A DNA stretch of 64,000 bases from Streptomyces asoensis. Lineage in GTDB: Bacteria > Actinomycetota > Actinomycetes > Streptomycetales > Streptomycetaceae. Below the pieces are notes generated by a model. The model did not search any database. It saw only the letters and a program-made list of their open reading frames with translations, and was not told the DNA's origin. The DNA lies in NCBI RefSeq assembly GCF_013085465.1, contig NZ_CP049838.1:7750001-7814000 (forward strand). Direction: 5' to 3'. The position numbers and the translations under genes were made by a program. This document shows, in pieces, positions 25,263 through 38,651 of the stretch (position 1 is its first letter; each line of letters begins with the position of its first letter).

Positions 25263-26057
25263 TTACCGCCCCTGGTTCTGCTTGCTCTGCTTGTTCTGTT
25301 TGCGTTGCTTGCGGCGCTCCCTCCGTGAGCGGTACGACTCCTCCAGCTTGCCGACCGGCGCCTGTACGTGCCCCGGCTCCCGCTCGTCGTTTCCGCCCGC
25401 GCACCTCCACACCGCCTGCCCGTCTTCCTGCCCCGGGTGCATCCCGAGCCGGTGCTCGGTGCAGACGGGCCACACCTGCCACAGGCACTCCAGCACCGTG
25501 TCCTGCGCGGCCTCGGCGACAGCGGCGAGCGCGGTGCCGGGCTCGGCACCCGCGGCCGAGGGCAGGTCGTTCCCGTGCCAGCGGCCGTCGGGCAGGGCGA
25601 CGTACACGTGCTCGGACGCATGCTCGTCGTCGGCCGACTCCTCGGGCCAGGCGGGCAGCGCCACCAGACACAGGGGGCCCCGGCCCGGCAGGAGGGCGCT
25701 CAGGTCGTGGTTGACGAGGGCCAGCGCCTCGTCCCATACCGGGTACTCGCCCGGCTCGACCGTGCGGGGGTGGGGCGTGCCGAAGGAGTCGTACATGAGG
25801 GCATCGTCGCCCATCAGCCGCTCGGGTGTGACGACCGGGTCCTGGCGCTCGAGGACGGCCGGGCACACGGGGCCGGCGGTTGCGGTGTGTTCGCTCCAGG
25901 GCCAGCCCTCGGTCGAACAGGCCGAGATCAATATGCGCAGTCGGCGGGCATCGTTGTCGGATGCGCAGCGCCAGCAGTTGGCGGGCGATCCGGAGCTGTG
26001 GAACTTGCGGGTGCGCTCCACCACGAACCCGGTGCAGTTGGCGCTGTGGCACGGCAC
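25263..26057 (-). CDS. Hypothetical protein with N-terminal zinc-ribbon-like cysteines
   Basis: A 264-residue protein starting at GTG 26057. Four cysteines near the N-terminus (C3, C8, C28, C31; C-x4-C and C-x2-C) could bind zinc. The middle part (about 80-220; LALVNHDLSALLPGRGPLCLVALP, HVYVALPDGRWHGNDLP) is well-behaved in codon usage and looks soluble. The C-terminus is a basic tail with a KQ repeat (RKQRKQNKQSKQNQ). I do not recognise the family. It lies alone between the phosphodiesterase and the ABC exporter genes on the same strand. A shorter version starting at the MGDDALMYD methionine is possible. Confidence 0.65.
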   Translation of the reverse strand: MPCHSANCTGFVVERTRKFHSSGSPANCWRCASDNDARRLRILISACSTEGWPWSEHTATAGPVCPAVLERQDPVVTPERLMGDDALMYDSFGTPHPRTVEPGEYPVWDEALALVNHDLSALLPGRGPLCLVALPAWPEESADDEHASEHVYVALPDGRWHGNDLPSAAGAEPGTALAAVAEAAQDTVLECLWQVWPVCTEHRLGMHPGQEDGQAVWRCAGGNDEREPGHVQAPVGKLEESYRSRRERRKQRKQNKQSKQNQGR

Positions 26058-26265
26058 GGGGCGCCTCGCAGCCCGGTTGACGGCCAGCAGTGAGCCGAAC
26101 GAGGGACGGCGGGCAGGCGCCGGCGCACCTCGTCACCGCCCCCGACGCCCTACTCCCCAGCCCCCGTCCGGCGGGATCCAGAACTCACCCGGCGGTGGCC
26201 GGCCCCCGCCCCGTCGGAGTCCAGCCCCCATCCGGCGTGCCCGGCTCGCACCCGGCGGTGTCCGG

Positions 26266-27072
26266 TCACCCGTTCACCCCCGTGTAGTGCCCCAGACTCC
26301 ACCGCCACAGCAGCCGCGAGCCGAGGTACGCCAGCAGGCCCAGCACCGGTGAGGCTGCCGCCAGCCAGTAGGGGACTCCGGTGCTGTGGCCGTGGCCGGT
26401 GAGGACGGCGGCCGGGAAGTACGCGACGAACGCGAGGGGGAGGCCGTACGTCAGGAGGCCGCCCACCGCCTTGGGCAGCACGTTGAGCGGGTAGCTGCCG
26501 AACGTGCCGAGGAGTTCCTCCAGCCAGCGGCCCCAGTAGTCGGCGGTCGGGAAACGCAGAGCGGCGGAGGCGACCGCCGTGAACAGGGCGGCCTCCAGCA
26601 GCATGCCGCCGAGCACGGCCGCGACCAGGTACGAGATCCGGCCCGCGCTCCAGTCGAGGTGACTGCGGCCGAGTGCCGCCACCATCAGTCCCACGGCGAC
26701 GGTCAGATCGCCGATGGCGTTGGTGGGAAACACGCGCAGCTGGACCTGGAGATGCACCGGCAGGGGCCGCACCAGGCAGACGTCGATCTGGCCTTCCTGG
26801 ATGAAGTAACCGATTCCGTGCATGCGTCCCAGGAAGAGGACGAACAGACCGTGGGCGAGCATCCGGGTCGCCGGGATGAGCAGTACGTCCGAGCTGTCCC
26901 AGCCGCCCATCCCGCTGAAGCGGGTCAGCAGCACGGTCGCGAACACGATCACCGAGACCTGCCAGACGGCGCCGATCGCGACCATCATCAGGAACTCGGA
27001 ACGGTATTCCAGCTGGGCGCGGAAGTTGAGACGTGTGATGCGCCATGCGAGGCGTACGGCTTTCAAGGGCAT
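26266..27072 (-). CDS. ABC-2 type transporter permease
   Basis: A 268-residue membrane protein with about six hydrophobic segments (FLMMVAIGAVWQVSVIVFATVLL, LAHGLFVLFLGR, IGDLTVAVGLMVAAL, YLVAAVLGGMLLEAALFTAV, YGLPLAFVAYFPAAVL, LAAASPVLGLLAYLG). It belongs to the ABC-2 family group that pairs with DrrA-like ATPases. The start (ATG 27072) overlaps the upstream permease stop as TGATG, with AAGGAGG just before. It is the third gene of a minus-strand exporter operon and probably forms a heterodimeric channel with the preceding permease. Confidence 0.85.
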   Translation of the reverse strand: MPLKAVRLAWRITRLNFRAQLEYRSEFLMMVAIGAVWQVSVIVFATVLLTRFSGMGGWDSSDVLLIPATRMLAHGLFVLFLGRMHGIGYFIQEGQIDVCLVRPLPVHLQVQLRVFPTNAIGDLTVAVGLMVAALGRSHLDWSAGRISYLVAAVLGGMLLEAALFTAVASAALRFPTADYWGRWLEELLGTFGSYPLNVLPKAVGGLLTYGLPLAFVAYFPAAVLTGHGHSTGVPYWLAAASPVLGLLAYLGSRLLWRWSLGHYTGVNG

Positions 27073-27875
27073 CAGCCTCCTTGGGAGATGACCTGGCGGG
27101 CGGCGAGTCGCCACACCAGCCGGGTGAACAGGGCCAGCACCGCCACCCAGGCTGCCTGCACCAGCAGCGCGGGAACGGCGTCCGACAGCGGGATGCGACC
27201 GACGTAGAGCGACAGCGGAACGCTCAGCGTGGCCTGGAACGGCAGGAAACCGCTCATCGTGACGAACCAGTCGGGGAAGAACCACAGCGGCGCGTACACC
27301 CCGGACAGCAGGTTCTGCGCGAAGATCAGAATGAGCATCGCCGCGTTGTTGCGCAGGGTGAAGAAACACAGCTGGTCGATGGCCAGCATGACGTAGTACA
27401 GGATCCACTGGCCGAGCAGGAGGCTCAGTGCGAACGCCCCCGCCACGGCGGCCGACCCGGGCGGCTCCACCACTCCGGCAGCGAGGCAGACGGCGAAGCC
27501 GGTCAACGCCCAGGCCAGACCGTACAGTTGCTCGCCCAGTGCCCGCAGGGCGTAGTAGCGCTGGGGCGACAACGGGCGCAGGTACCAGTAGACGATGGTG
27601 CCGAAGTGCATGTGCTGGATCACGGTGTCCCGGGCCGCGTACTGGTCCAACTCCCGTAGTCGAGAGGCCAGTACGGCGAGCACGGCATAGGTGACCGCCT
27701 GGTCGCGGGTCATCCCGGCGGTGGTTCCCGTGTGGGCGTACAGGCCGTGCCACAGCGATGCCACCAGCACCACCTGGACGGCCAGTCGCAGCAGGGCTGC
27801 GGTCATCCGGGGCGGGGTGTGCAACTCGCCGAGCGGGGTGACACGGGCCGTGCGCCAGGCGTGCAGGACCGCCAT
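27072..27875 (-). CDS. ABC-2 type transporter permease
   Basis: A 267-residue membrane protein, homologous in layout to the next gene, with hydrophobic stretches at AALLRLAVQVVLVASLW, LYGLAWALTGFAVCLAAGV, AGAFALSLLLGQWILYYVML, LILIFAQNLLSGVYAPLWFFP and AVPALLVQAAWVAVLALF. The ATG overlaps the ATPase stop codon (TGATG), implying translational coupling. Permease pairs of this kind are often annotated as exporters of drugs or viologens; the substrate here is not evident. Confidence 0.85.
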   Translation of the reverse strand: MAVLHAWRTARVTPLGELHTPPRMTAALLRLAVQVVLVASLWHGLYAHTGTTAGMTRDQAVTYAVLAVLASRLRELDQYAARDTVIQHMHFGTIVYWYLRPLSPQRYYALRALGEQLYGLAWALTGFAVCLAAGVVEPPGSAAVAGAFALSLLLGQWILYYVMLAIDQLCFFTLRNNAAMLILIFAQNLLSGVYAPLWFFPDWFVTMSGFLPFQATLSVPLSLYVGRIPLSDAVPALLVQAAWVAVLALFTRLVWRLAARQVISQGG

Positions 27876-28870
27876 CACGCGTCCCCGGCCTGCACGTACG
27901 CGGCGCGCATCACGTCTTCCAACTCGGCCTCGTCGAGGGCGATGTCGGTGACCTCGTACCGTTCGATGACCGACTTCAGCGCCTGGTGCACCGTCGGCGC
28001 GCCGGGTCCGTCCGGTCCGAACACCACGCGGGAGCCGTCGTGGCGCAGCACCGCGATTCCGGGCAGAGCCACGACCTCGGCGTGCGGGTCGGCGAGGGTG
28101 GCCCGCACCTGCCATGTCGAGCCGAACTTGCGGCGGATCTCGTCGAGGGTGCCGTCCAGGACCAGCCGTCCGTGGTTGATCAGCACCACGCGCTCGGCGA
28201 GCCGCTCGACCTCCGTCATGTCGTGCGTGGTCAACAGGACCGTCCGGCCCCGCTGTTCGACCTGGTGGCGCAGGAACTCGCGGACCTGTTCCTTCACCAC
28301 CACGTCCATCCCGATCGTCGGCTCGTCGAGGAAGACGACGGGTGGGTCGTGGAGCAGCGCCGCCGCGAGGTCGCAGCGCACGCGCTGGCCGAGGGAGAGG
28401 TGGCGTACACGGGTGTCCCAGAAGGAGGACAGGTCGAGCAGATTGTCGAACTCCCGTAGCCGGACTGTGTGTTCGGTTTTCGGCACCTCGTAGATGTCCC
28501 GCAGGATCGCGAACGACTCGCGCACCGGGAGGTCCCACCACAGCTGTGTGCGCTGCCCGAACACGGCGCCGATGTTGCGGGCGTTGCGTTCCCGTTCCCG
28601 GTACGGCACGACGCCGGCGACGCGTGCCTCGCCGGAGGTGGGGGTGAGGATGCCGGTGAGCATCTTGATGGTGGTGGACTTGCCGGCGCCGTTGGGGCCG
28701 AGCAGGGCGAGGAGTTCGCCGGCGGCCACGTCGAAGGTGATGTCGCAGACGGCGTGCTTGGCGACCCGCTCCGGGTTGACCAGGGAGCGCAGGCCGCCGG
28801 CGAGGCCGGGTCGGCGGACGGTGGTGTGGAAGGTGCGGGAGAGGTCGCGCACCTCGATGCTGCCGATCAC
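27875..28870 (-). CDS. ABC transporter ATPase (DrrA-like exporter subunit)
   Basis: A 331-residue ATP-binding subunit for the two permeases. Walker A (GPNGAGKST), the Q-loop region (GQRTQLWWDLPV), the ABC signature (LSLGQR), Walker B (VVFLDEPT) and the switch His (TTHDMTEVERL) are all visible, followed by the extra C-terminal domain of DrrA/NatA-type exporters. GTG 28870 is chosen because GGAGG stands 8 nt upstream; the longer frame to 28939 has no such site. First gene of the operon 28870-26266. A possible promoter (TTGACC at 28962-28967, minus strand) and a palindrome lie about 95 bp upstream. Confidence 0.9.
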   Translation of the reverse strand: MIGSIEVRDLSRTFHTTVRRPGLAGGLRSLVNPERVAKHAVCDITFDVAAGELLALLGPNGAGKSTTIKMLTGILTPTSGEARVAGVVPYRERERNARNIGAVFGQRTQLWWDLPVRESFAILRDIYEVPKTEHTVRLREFDNLLDLSSFWDTRVRHLSLGQRVRCDLAAALLHDPPVVFLDEPTIGMDVVVKEQVREFLRHQVEQRGRTVLLTTHDMTEVERLAERVVLINHGRLVLDGTLDEIRRKFGSTWQVRATLADPHAEVVALPGIAVLRHDGSRVVFGPDGPGAPTVHQALKSVIERYEVTDIALDEAELEDVMRAAYVQAGDA

Positions 28871-28966
28871 TTGTTCAACCTCCAGTGAAGCGCGGCCGGC
28901 CGGCTGGGGGAGCCGGCCGGCCGCGGGAGACGCCATCACCGTGTCGGAATGTCGATCAAATGGTCA

Positions 28967-31857
<2,891 letters not shown>

Positions 31858-32751
31858 TCAGCCCTTGATGCCTGTCTGTGCGATCCCCTGGACCAGCCAG
31901 CGCTGGAGGAAGAGGAACACGAACACCAGGGGCAGGATGGAAAAGGCGGTGGCCATGAAGATCAGATGGAAGACGACGGTCTGGTTGGTCATGTAGTTGG
32001 AGAGCGCGACCTGAACGGTCCACGAACCCGGGTCCTGGCCGATGACCAGCGGCCACAGGAAGGAGTTCCAGCCGTTGATGAAGGTGATGGTCGCCATCGC
32101 CGCGAAGAAGTTCAGCGAGTTGGGCACCACGATGCGCCAGTACGCACCCCAGTAGCCCAGTCCGTCCACCCGCGCCGCCTCCTCCAGCTCCTTGGGGAAC
32201 CCCAGGAAGTACTGCCGGAACAGGAAGCAGGTGAAACCACTGAACAGGCCCGGAATGATGAGACCCCGGTAGGTGTCCACCCAGCCGAGCGACGACACCA
32301 GGACGAAGCTCGGGACGAAGGTGACCGCCGTCGGGACCATCAGGGTGCCCAGGACGGCGTAGAAGACCTTGTTGGCGTGCCGGTAGGGGATGCGGGCGAG
32401 ACCGTAGCCCGCGAGGGAGCACACCAGCAGGACGCCGACCGTGTGCAGGGTGGCCACCACCGCGGAGTTCCACAGGGACTGGCCGAACGGCACCGTCTCG
32501 TCGGTGAAGAGTTCGCTGACGTTGCCCCACTGGATGTCCGTGGGGAAGAACTTCCAGTTCTCTCCGGTGATCTCGGCGTCGGTGGAGAGGGCGTTGCGGA
32601 TCAGCAGATAGAACGGGATGAGGAAGAAGAAGCCCGCGACGCCGGTGGCGACATAGAGGCCGGTGGAGCTCATCACGCCGCCGCGACCTGCGCGGCGGGG
32701 CTTGTCCGACGACGGCGCGGGTTCCCGTACCTCGGGCATCGTGGTGGTCAC
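31858..32751 (-). CDS. Sugar ABC transporter permease (MalG type)
   Basis: A 297-residue inner-membrane permease with about six helices and the family EAA loop (ELEEAARVDGLGYWGAYWRIVVPNS). It starts at GTG 32751, overlapping the preceding stop (GTGA) and preceded by GGAGGAG. It works with the MalF-type permease and the lipoprotein binding protein to import an oligosaccharide, probably a galactoside because the next gene is beta-galactosidase. No ATPase is encoded in the operon; in Streptomyces such importers commonly share the MsiK ATPase, which is an inference here. Confidence 0.9.
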   Translation of the reverse strand: MTTTMPEVREPAPSSDKPRRAGRGGVMSSTGLYVATGVAGFFFLIPFYLLIRNALSTDAEITGENWKFFPTDIQWGNVSELFTDETVPFGQSLWNSAVVATLHTVGVLLVCSLAGYGLARIPYRHANKVFYAVLGTLMVPTAVTFVPSFVLVSSLGWVDTYRGLIIPGLFSGFTCFLFRQYFLGFPKELEEAARVDGLGYWGAYWRIVVPNSLNFFAAMATITFINGWNSFLWPLVIGQDPGSWTVQVALSNYMTNQTVVFHLIFMATAFSILPLVFVFLFLQRWLVQGIAQTGIKG

Positions 32752-33713
32752 TTGGACTCCTCCCCCCTTCCGAAGCCCATGAACTTGCCCTGGAGCAGGG
32801 TCACGGCGCAGATCAGCACGGTCAGGATGACCGCGCCCGCGCTGCCGGAACCGTAGTCCTGGCTCTCTCCCAGGGCCTTGTAGTACAGCTCGACGAGGGG
32901 CGGACGACCCCACGTGGTCTTCGACAGCAGGTTGTAGAACTCGTCGAAGGCCTGGTACGCGGCGATGAGCAGCAGCAGGATCACCGCGGTGGACGTGGCG
33001 CGCAGCTGGGGCAGGGTGATGTACCGGAAGGTCTGCCAGCCCGGCTTGGCGCCGTCGATGGCGGCGGCCTCGTACAGCTCGCCCGGGATGTTCTGGAGCG
33101 CGGCCAGGAACAGGATCATGTAGAAGCCGGACTGGAGCCACAGCCGTGCGGTGACGATGACGAACCAGTACCAGGGCGGACTGGGGTCGGCCAGCCAGGC
33201 GATGTTCTCGACCCCGAACCAGCCGAGGACCGTGTTCATCATGCCGAAGCGGACGCCGCTGAAGATGGACATCTTCCAGATCAGCGAGGCGGCCACGTAA
33301 CTGCACGCGGTCGGCAGGAAGAAGACCGAGCGGAAGAACGCGCGCATGAAGCGCAGCCGGTTCACGAGCAGGGCCAGGCTCAGTGAGAGCGCCCAGGTGG
33401 TGGGCACGATGAACGCGGCGAACGCCGTGAAGGTGCCGAGCGAGCCGACGAAGTCGTCGTTCGTCAGCATGTACGTGTAGTTCTCGAAGCCGACGAACTT
33501 GTCGGGCGTGACCGTGAAGCGGGCCTCGAAGAAGCTGAGCCAGAGGCTCCAGAGGATCGGCGCGTAGACGAAGATCGCCAGGCCGATGAGGAACGGCCCC
33601 GTGAAGAGCCAGAAGTTGAAGGTGGGGCTGCCCCGCAGAGCCCGCCGCGGCCTGGCCGGTGTGGCCTTCGCCGCGGCGGGGCGCGCGAGGTCGCGCGTCT
33701 TGGTCGTCGACAT
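32748..33713 (-). CDS. Sugar ABC transporter permease (MalF type)
   Basis: A 321-residue permease with six predicted helices (TGPFLIGLAIFVYAPILWSLWLSFF, FAAFIVPTTWALSLSLALLV and others) and an EAA loop (ELYEAAAIDGAKPGWQTFRYITLPQL). Its N-terminal cytoplasmic stretch is rich in Ala, Arg and Pro. It overlaps the MalG-type gene by 4 bp and follows the binding protein gene by 20 bp, so the order binding protein, MalF, MalG, beta-galactosidase forms one operon. Confidence 0.9.
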   Translation of the reverse strand: MSTTKTRDLARPAAAKATPARPRRALRGSPTFNFWLFTGPFLIGLAIFVYAPILWSLWLSFFEARFTVTPDKFVGFENYTYMLTNDDFVGSLGTFTAFAAFIVPTTWALSLSLALLVNRLRFMRAFFRSVFFLPTACSYVAASLIWKMSIFSGVRFGMMNTVLGWFGVENIAWLADPSPPWYWFVIVTARLWLQSGFYMILFLAALQNIPGELYEAAAIDGAKPGWQTFRYITLPQLRATSTAVILLLLIAAYQAFDEFYNLLSKTTWGRPPLVELYYKALGESQDYGSGSAGAVILTVLICAVTLLQGKFMGFGRGEESK

Positions 33714-33733
33714 GTCGTGTTCCGTCCCGCGGC

Positions 33734-34999
33734 CTATCCGAACAGCTTCTTGAGTTCGCGGTTGACGGCCGTGTCGGCCTTGTCGAGCGCGGCCTCCGGG
33801 TCCATGTCCTTGCGGACGCTGTTGGCGAAGACGTCCTCGAGCGAGGTGCGCATGGCCTGCGTCCAGCCGATGTTGTCGAAGTGCCCGAACTCGTTGAAGA
33901 GCCGGACGCCTTCGGCGGCGTTGCCCGACTTGAGCTTGGTGGCGGTCTGCGCGAGCGAGGTGCGCGGCGGAATGTGGAAGCCGAAGTCGGTGGCCCATTC
34001 CTCCTGGTACTTCTTCTGGTCGATCCACAGCCACTTGACGTATTCCTTGGCCGCTTCGACGTTCTCGCCCTTGGCGTTGACGAACATCGACCAGCCGCCG
34101 TTGTAGACCGACTGCTTGCCCGAGTCGATGGTCTTCGGGAAGGGGAAGACCCCCCAGTCGTCGCCGAGTGCGGCCTGGATCCCCGGCATCGCCCACATGC
34201 CGCAGAACTGGATGGCACACAGGCCCTGGTTGAGCGAGGAGGGGTCCCAGGACTCGGTCGGAGCGCCGAGGAGGAGGTCGCCGCTGGTGAACAGCTTGCG
34301 CATCTTCTTCAGGCCCTCGATGACGCCGGGGGTGTGGTAGGCGATCTCGTTCTTTTCGGTGAGGTGGTCGGCGCCGGCCGACCAGATCATCGTGTCGATG
34401 ACGTTGTGCAGGTCGTTGCCCATGTACAGGCCCTTGACCTTGCCGGTGGTGAGCTTGGCGGCGGCCTCCGCCAGTTCGTCGAGCGTGGTCGGCACCTCGA
34501 CCTTGGCCTTCTCCAGCATCGACTTGCGGTAGAAGAAGAACTGCGGGTCGTCGATCATACGGACGCCGTAGATCTTGCCGTCCACCGTGTGCGACTTGAT
34601 GTCGGCCGGGTTGAAGTCGTCCTTGACCGGCGTGACGATGTCGGTCAGGTCCGCCACCTGACCGCTCTTGATCAGCTGGATCTGCGGGTGGAACTCGAAG
34701 AGGTCGGGCGCGTTCTTGGTGAGCAGGGTCGCGAAGAGCTTGCTCTCGAAGTCGGCACTGGTGATCCACTGCGTGGTCACGGCGGCCTTGTCGTAGGCCT
34801 TCGCGTACTTCTTGATGGCCTGCTCGGTGCCCGCCTCGCCGTACGCGTGGAAGTACTGCGTGAGGTTGACACCCGAACCGGAGCCGCCACCGCGGCCGTT
34901 GTTGCCGCCGCAGGCGGCGAGCGTGCCGGCGGCGGCCATGCCCGCGGCGGCTCGGAAGAGGGACCTGCGGGACCAGTTGCTGTTGCTCATTGCCGACAT
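33734..34999 (-). CDS. Sugar ABC transporter lipoprotein (solute-binding protein)
   Basis: A 421-residue extracellular solute-binding protein. The N-terminus carries a Tat-type signal (SRRSLFRAAAG) and a lipobox (TLAAC), so it is probably exported folded and then lipidated. The mature part shows features of the family-1 sugar-binding fold (LFATLLTKNAPDLFEFHP, GVRMIDDPQFFFYRKSMLEKA, GMWAMPGIQAALGDDWGVFPFP, NGGWSMFVNAKGEN). ATG 34999 has AAGGA 9 nt upstream; ATG 34990 is an alternative. First gene of the galactoside operon. Confidence 0.92.
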   Translation of the reverse strand: MSAMSNSNWSRRSLFRAAAGMAAAGTLAACGGNNGRGGGSGSGVNLTQYFHAYGEAGTEQAIKKYAKAYDKAAVTTQWITSADFESKLFATLLTKNAPDLFEFHPQIQLIKSGQVADLTDIVTPVKDDFNPADIKSHTVDGKIYGVRMIDDPQFFFYRKSMLEKAKVEVPTTLDELAEAAAKLTTGKVKGLYMGNDLHNVIDTMIWSAGADHLTEKNEIAYHTPGVIEGLKKMRKLFTSGDLLLGAPTESWDPSSLNQGLCAIQFCGMWAMPGIQAALGDDWGVFPFPKTIDSGKQSVYNGGWSMFVNAKGENVEAAKEYVKWLWIDQKKYQEEWATDFGFHIPPRTSLAQTATKLKSGNAAEGVRLFNEFGHFDNIGWTQAMRTSLEDVFANSVRKDMDPEAALDKADTAVNRELKKLFG

Positions 35000-35226
35000 G
35001 GCGACGTCCTTGTCTCGAAGTACGGCTACGGCTCTGTGGCTCGGCGCAGGTGGCTCAATTCCTGTCGCGGAGCGGGACGTTAACCTTCGGCTAAGCCTTC
35101 GGCAAGGGGTTGGACGAAGTCTGTTCGAAGCGTTGTGATCGGTTCGGAATGGCGAACGGGAGGGGTGTCGGCAAAGGGTGTGGAGCGGTTGCCGCAGGGG
35201 TAATGCGGGCGCGCGACAGGAGGGTT

Positions 35227-35258
35227 GAGGGCCGCCGGTGTCAGGGCCGGCGGCCCTC
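35227..35258 (-). terminator. Strong hairpin downstream of the gene remnant
   Basis: GAGGGCCGCCGG (35227-35238) and CCGGCGGCCCTC (35247-35258) form a perfect 12-bp stem with an 8-nt loop, 24 bp after the minus-strand stop at 35283. It may also stop transcription in the other direction. Confidence 0.75.
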
Positions 35259-35282
35259 GGTCAGTAGGGCGATCCCGGACGG

Positions 35283-35420
35283 CTATTGCCTGGTCAAGGC
35301 CTCGTCGACCTTGCCGGTGCGGCCGTGGAGGATCACTTCCGGGCCGTCGACGACCGTCCGGTCGCCGACGGCGGGGCACTCGCCGTCCGTCCGGCCGACG
35401 AGTTGTCCGCCGACGCTCGG
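35283..35420 (-). pseudogene. Possible 3' remnant of an unidentified gene
   Basis: On the minus strand a frame with near-uniform G/C third positions ends in GPEVILHGRTGKVDEALTRQ and a stop at 35283, 24 bp before a strong terminator hairpin. Upstream the frame runs into Arg/Ala-rich low-complexity sequence without a credible start (an open frame reaches 35849). This suggests that the C-terminal end of a former gene has survived. The family is not recognised, and the 5' limit given is approximate. Confidence 0.3.
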
Positions 35421-35631
35421 CAACCGGTGCGGGGGGTCGTCACCGGCGTGCGCGACGGCTTCTTCGGCTTCGCCTTCGGCTTCCGGCCCTCGGCTTCCGG
35501 CTTCCGGCCCCGGTCCCCGGCTCCCGGTCCCCGGCCGGTGGACGCTCGGCTGCGTCCCTGGGCTCCCCCTTCGCGTCGTGCGCGACAGGACTGCTGCTCG
35601 CTGCCGCCCGCGCGGGGATGCCGGAGCCGTG

Positions 35632-35679
35632 GACCGGGCCGCCGACCGGGCCGCCGACCGGGCCGCCGACCGCGCCGCC
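35632..35679. repeat. 12-bp tandem repeat, four copies
   Basis: GACCGGGCCGCC occurs three times without change, followed by a fourth copy with one substitution (GACCGCGCCGCC). It is noncoding as far as I can tell. Confidence 0.8.
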
Positions 35680-35852
35680 GGCCGCGTCGGCGGGCAGCGG
35701 TTTGTGAGAGCGGTTTCCGGCAAGTGCTCCGTTGCGGCAAACGAATCGCCCGGTTTCCTCGGTTCTCCTCGGGCAGCGGACGTACGTCGCTGTCGGTGCG
35801 CGTAACACTGCATCCCTTCCGTCGTCGTGAAGGTGGTGCGGTTCCGCATGGT

Positions 35853-37106
35853 TCATGCGGGCGGTGCGGTACGGCTCCTCGCACCGGCGAAAACGGCTCG
35901 CTTCGCGTTTCTCTGCCCCACCGACTGCAACGCCCCTTCGAGCGCGAATGTCGCCGCGCCCAGACAGGCCGGGTCGGTGGGGATCGGGGAGAGGACGATC
36001 CGGTTGGCGGCCAGCGGCCGTTTCAGCGCGTGCCGGGCGACGGCCTCCCGCACCTCGTCGAGGAGGGGTTCGCCGAGCCGGGCGGCGACCCAGCTGCTCA
36101 GGACGACCACCTCGGGGTTGAGCACGTTGACCAGGTTGGCGATGCCCGCGCCGAGGTAGCGGGCGGTGTCGCGGACGACCTTGACGGCGACCGGGTCGTT
36201 CGCGGCGACCCCGGCGGCCAGGGCGTCGATGGTGGCGGTCTGGTCGTCGGGATGCAACAGCGGGCTCCGCGGGCTGAGTTCACGCAGGTTCTGCATGATG
36301 CCGGGCGCGCCGACGTACGTCTCCACGCAGCCGTGGTTGCCGCAGCGGCACAGCCGCCCGTCGAGCACCAGCGTGGTGTGCCCCCACTCGCCGGCGCTGT
36401 TGCTGACGCCCCGGTGCAGCCCGCCGCCGAGGACCAGGCCGGCCCCGACTCCCGTGCCCAGGTTGACCACCACGGCGTCCCCGTGCCCGCGGGCCGCCCC
36501 GAACCACAGCTCGGCGACCGCGCCCGCGCGCAGCGGGTTGTCCAAGTACAGGGGATACGCGATGTGTTCGGAGAGCAGGTCGAGCAACGGCACGTCGTGC
36601 CAGTCCCAGTTGGGCGCGTACTCGGAGATGCCGGTGGCACGGTCCACCTGCCCCGGCACGCTCACCCCGACGCCGAGCACCCGGGCGGCCTCGACCCCGG
36701 CCTGCGCGACCACCGAACCGGCGGCCGCGGCGACATGGCCGACCACCTGCTCGGGGCGACTCTCGCCGGGGCGCATGTTCTCCTCGGCGCGGGCCAGCAC
36801 GTTCAGCGCGAGGTCGAAGAGCTCGACATGGACGTAGGTTTCCGCGATGTCCACGCCGATCAACGCGCCCCCCGACGCGTTGACGGCCACGAGGCCCCGG
36901 GGGCGGCCACCCGCCGAGTCCTCGAACCCGACCTCGGTGATCATGCGGAGGTCGAGCAGCTCGCCGACGAGGGTGGCGACGGTGGCGAGCGAGAGACCGG
37001 TCGCGGCCGCGAGCTCCTGCCGGGAGGTGGGCGAGGCGGCGATGATCTGACGCAGCACCTCGTAGCGGTTCGCGGTGCGGATGTCCCGTGATGTGCCGCG
37101 CTTCAT
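35853..37106 (-). CDS. ROK-family transcriptional regulator
   Basis: A 417-residue NagC/XylR-type regulator. An N-terminal winged helix-turn-helix (about 8-65; RQIIAASPTSRQELAAATGLS, TVATLVGELLDL) precedes the ROK sugar-kinase-like domain with ALIGVDIAETYVHVELFDL, GVGVSVPGQVD, NLGTGVGAGLVLGGGLHRG, GEWGHTTL and the zinc motif CRCGNHGCVETYVG. It is the nearest regulator to the galactoside import operon and likely represses it until sugar binds. ATG 37106 follows GAGGGGG. A perfect CTTTATAAAG palindrome lies about 120 bp upstream. Confidence 0.9.
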   Translation of the reverse strand: MKRGTSRDIRTANRYEVLRQIIAASPTSRQELAAATGLSLATVATLVGELLDLRMITEVGFEDSAGGRPRGLVAVNASGGALIGVDIAETYVHVELFDLALNVLARAEENMRPGESRPEQVVGHVAAAAGSVVAQAGVEAARVLGVGVSVPGQVDRATGISEYAPNWDWHDVPLLDLLSEHIAYPLYLDNPLRAGAVAELWFGAARGHGDAVVVNLGTGVGAGLVLGGGLHRGVSNSAGEWGHTTLVLDGRLCRCGNHGCVETYVGAPGIMQNLRELSPRSPLLHPDDQTATIDALAAGVAANDPVAVKVVRDTARYLGAGIANLVNVLNPEVVVLSSWVAARLGEPLLDEVREAVARHALKRPLAANRIVLSPIPTDPACLGAATFALEGALQSVGQRNAKRAVFAGARSRTAPPA

Positions 37107-37227
37107 GCAGCGTGCCCCCTCATCCCTTCCGTGCCGTTCCGTGCCGGGCGGGCCCGCACTGCGACGGCACCGGCGCCGCGCCAGGTTATGGGCTGCCGAA
37201 CCGTTCGACAAGGGGTTAGGAAAGGGG

Positions 37228-37237
37228 CTTTATAAAG
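37228..37237. promoter_or_regulatory. Palindrome upstream of the ROK gene
   Basis: CTTTATAAAG is a perfect palindrome preceded by GGAAAGGGG, between aldO and the ROK gene. Its low GC content and position suggest a promoter or autoregulatory operator. Confidence 0.4.
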
Positions 37238-37257
37238 TCGCCGGAGGCCGCGCGTAC

Positions 37258-38556
<1,299 letters not shown>

Positions 38557-38651
38557 CTACCCTGCCCGCAACACGAGGCCCCCGCCCCCACCTCCGCTTC
38601 GCCGGGGGCATACCGTGAGGAGTCGTACGCCTGAACCGGGAGGAGAGAGGG

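Larger units (their letters stand above)
35000..35852. other. 853-bp interval between the transporter operon and the ROK gene
   Basis: No complete gene is convincing here. The part next to 34999 should hold the operon promoter. A minus-strand 3' gene end (stop at 35283) followed by a hairpin, a 12-bp tandem repeat at 35632 and GGAAAC/GTTTCC-type fragments around 35716-35760 are the visible contents. It looks like a site of gene decay. Confidence 0.5.
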
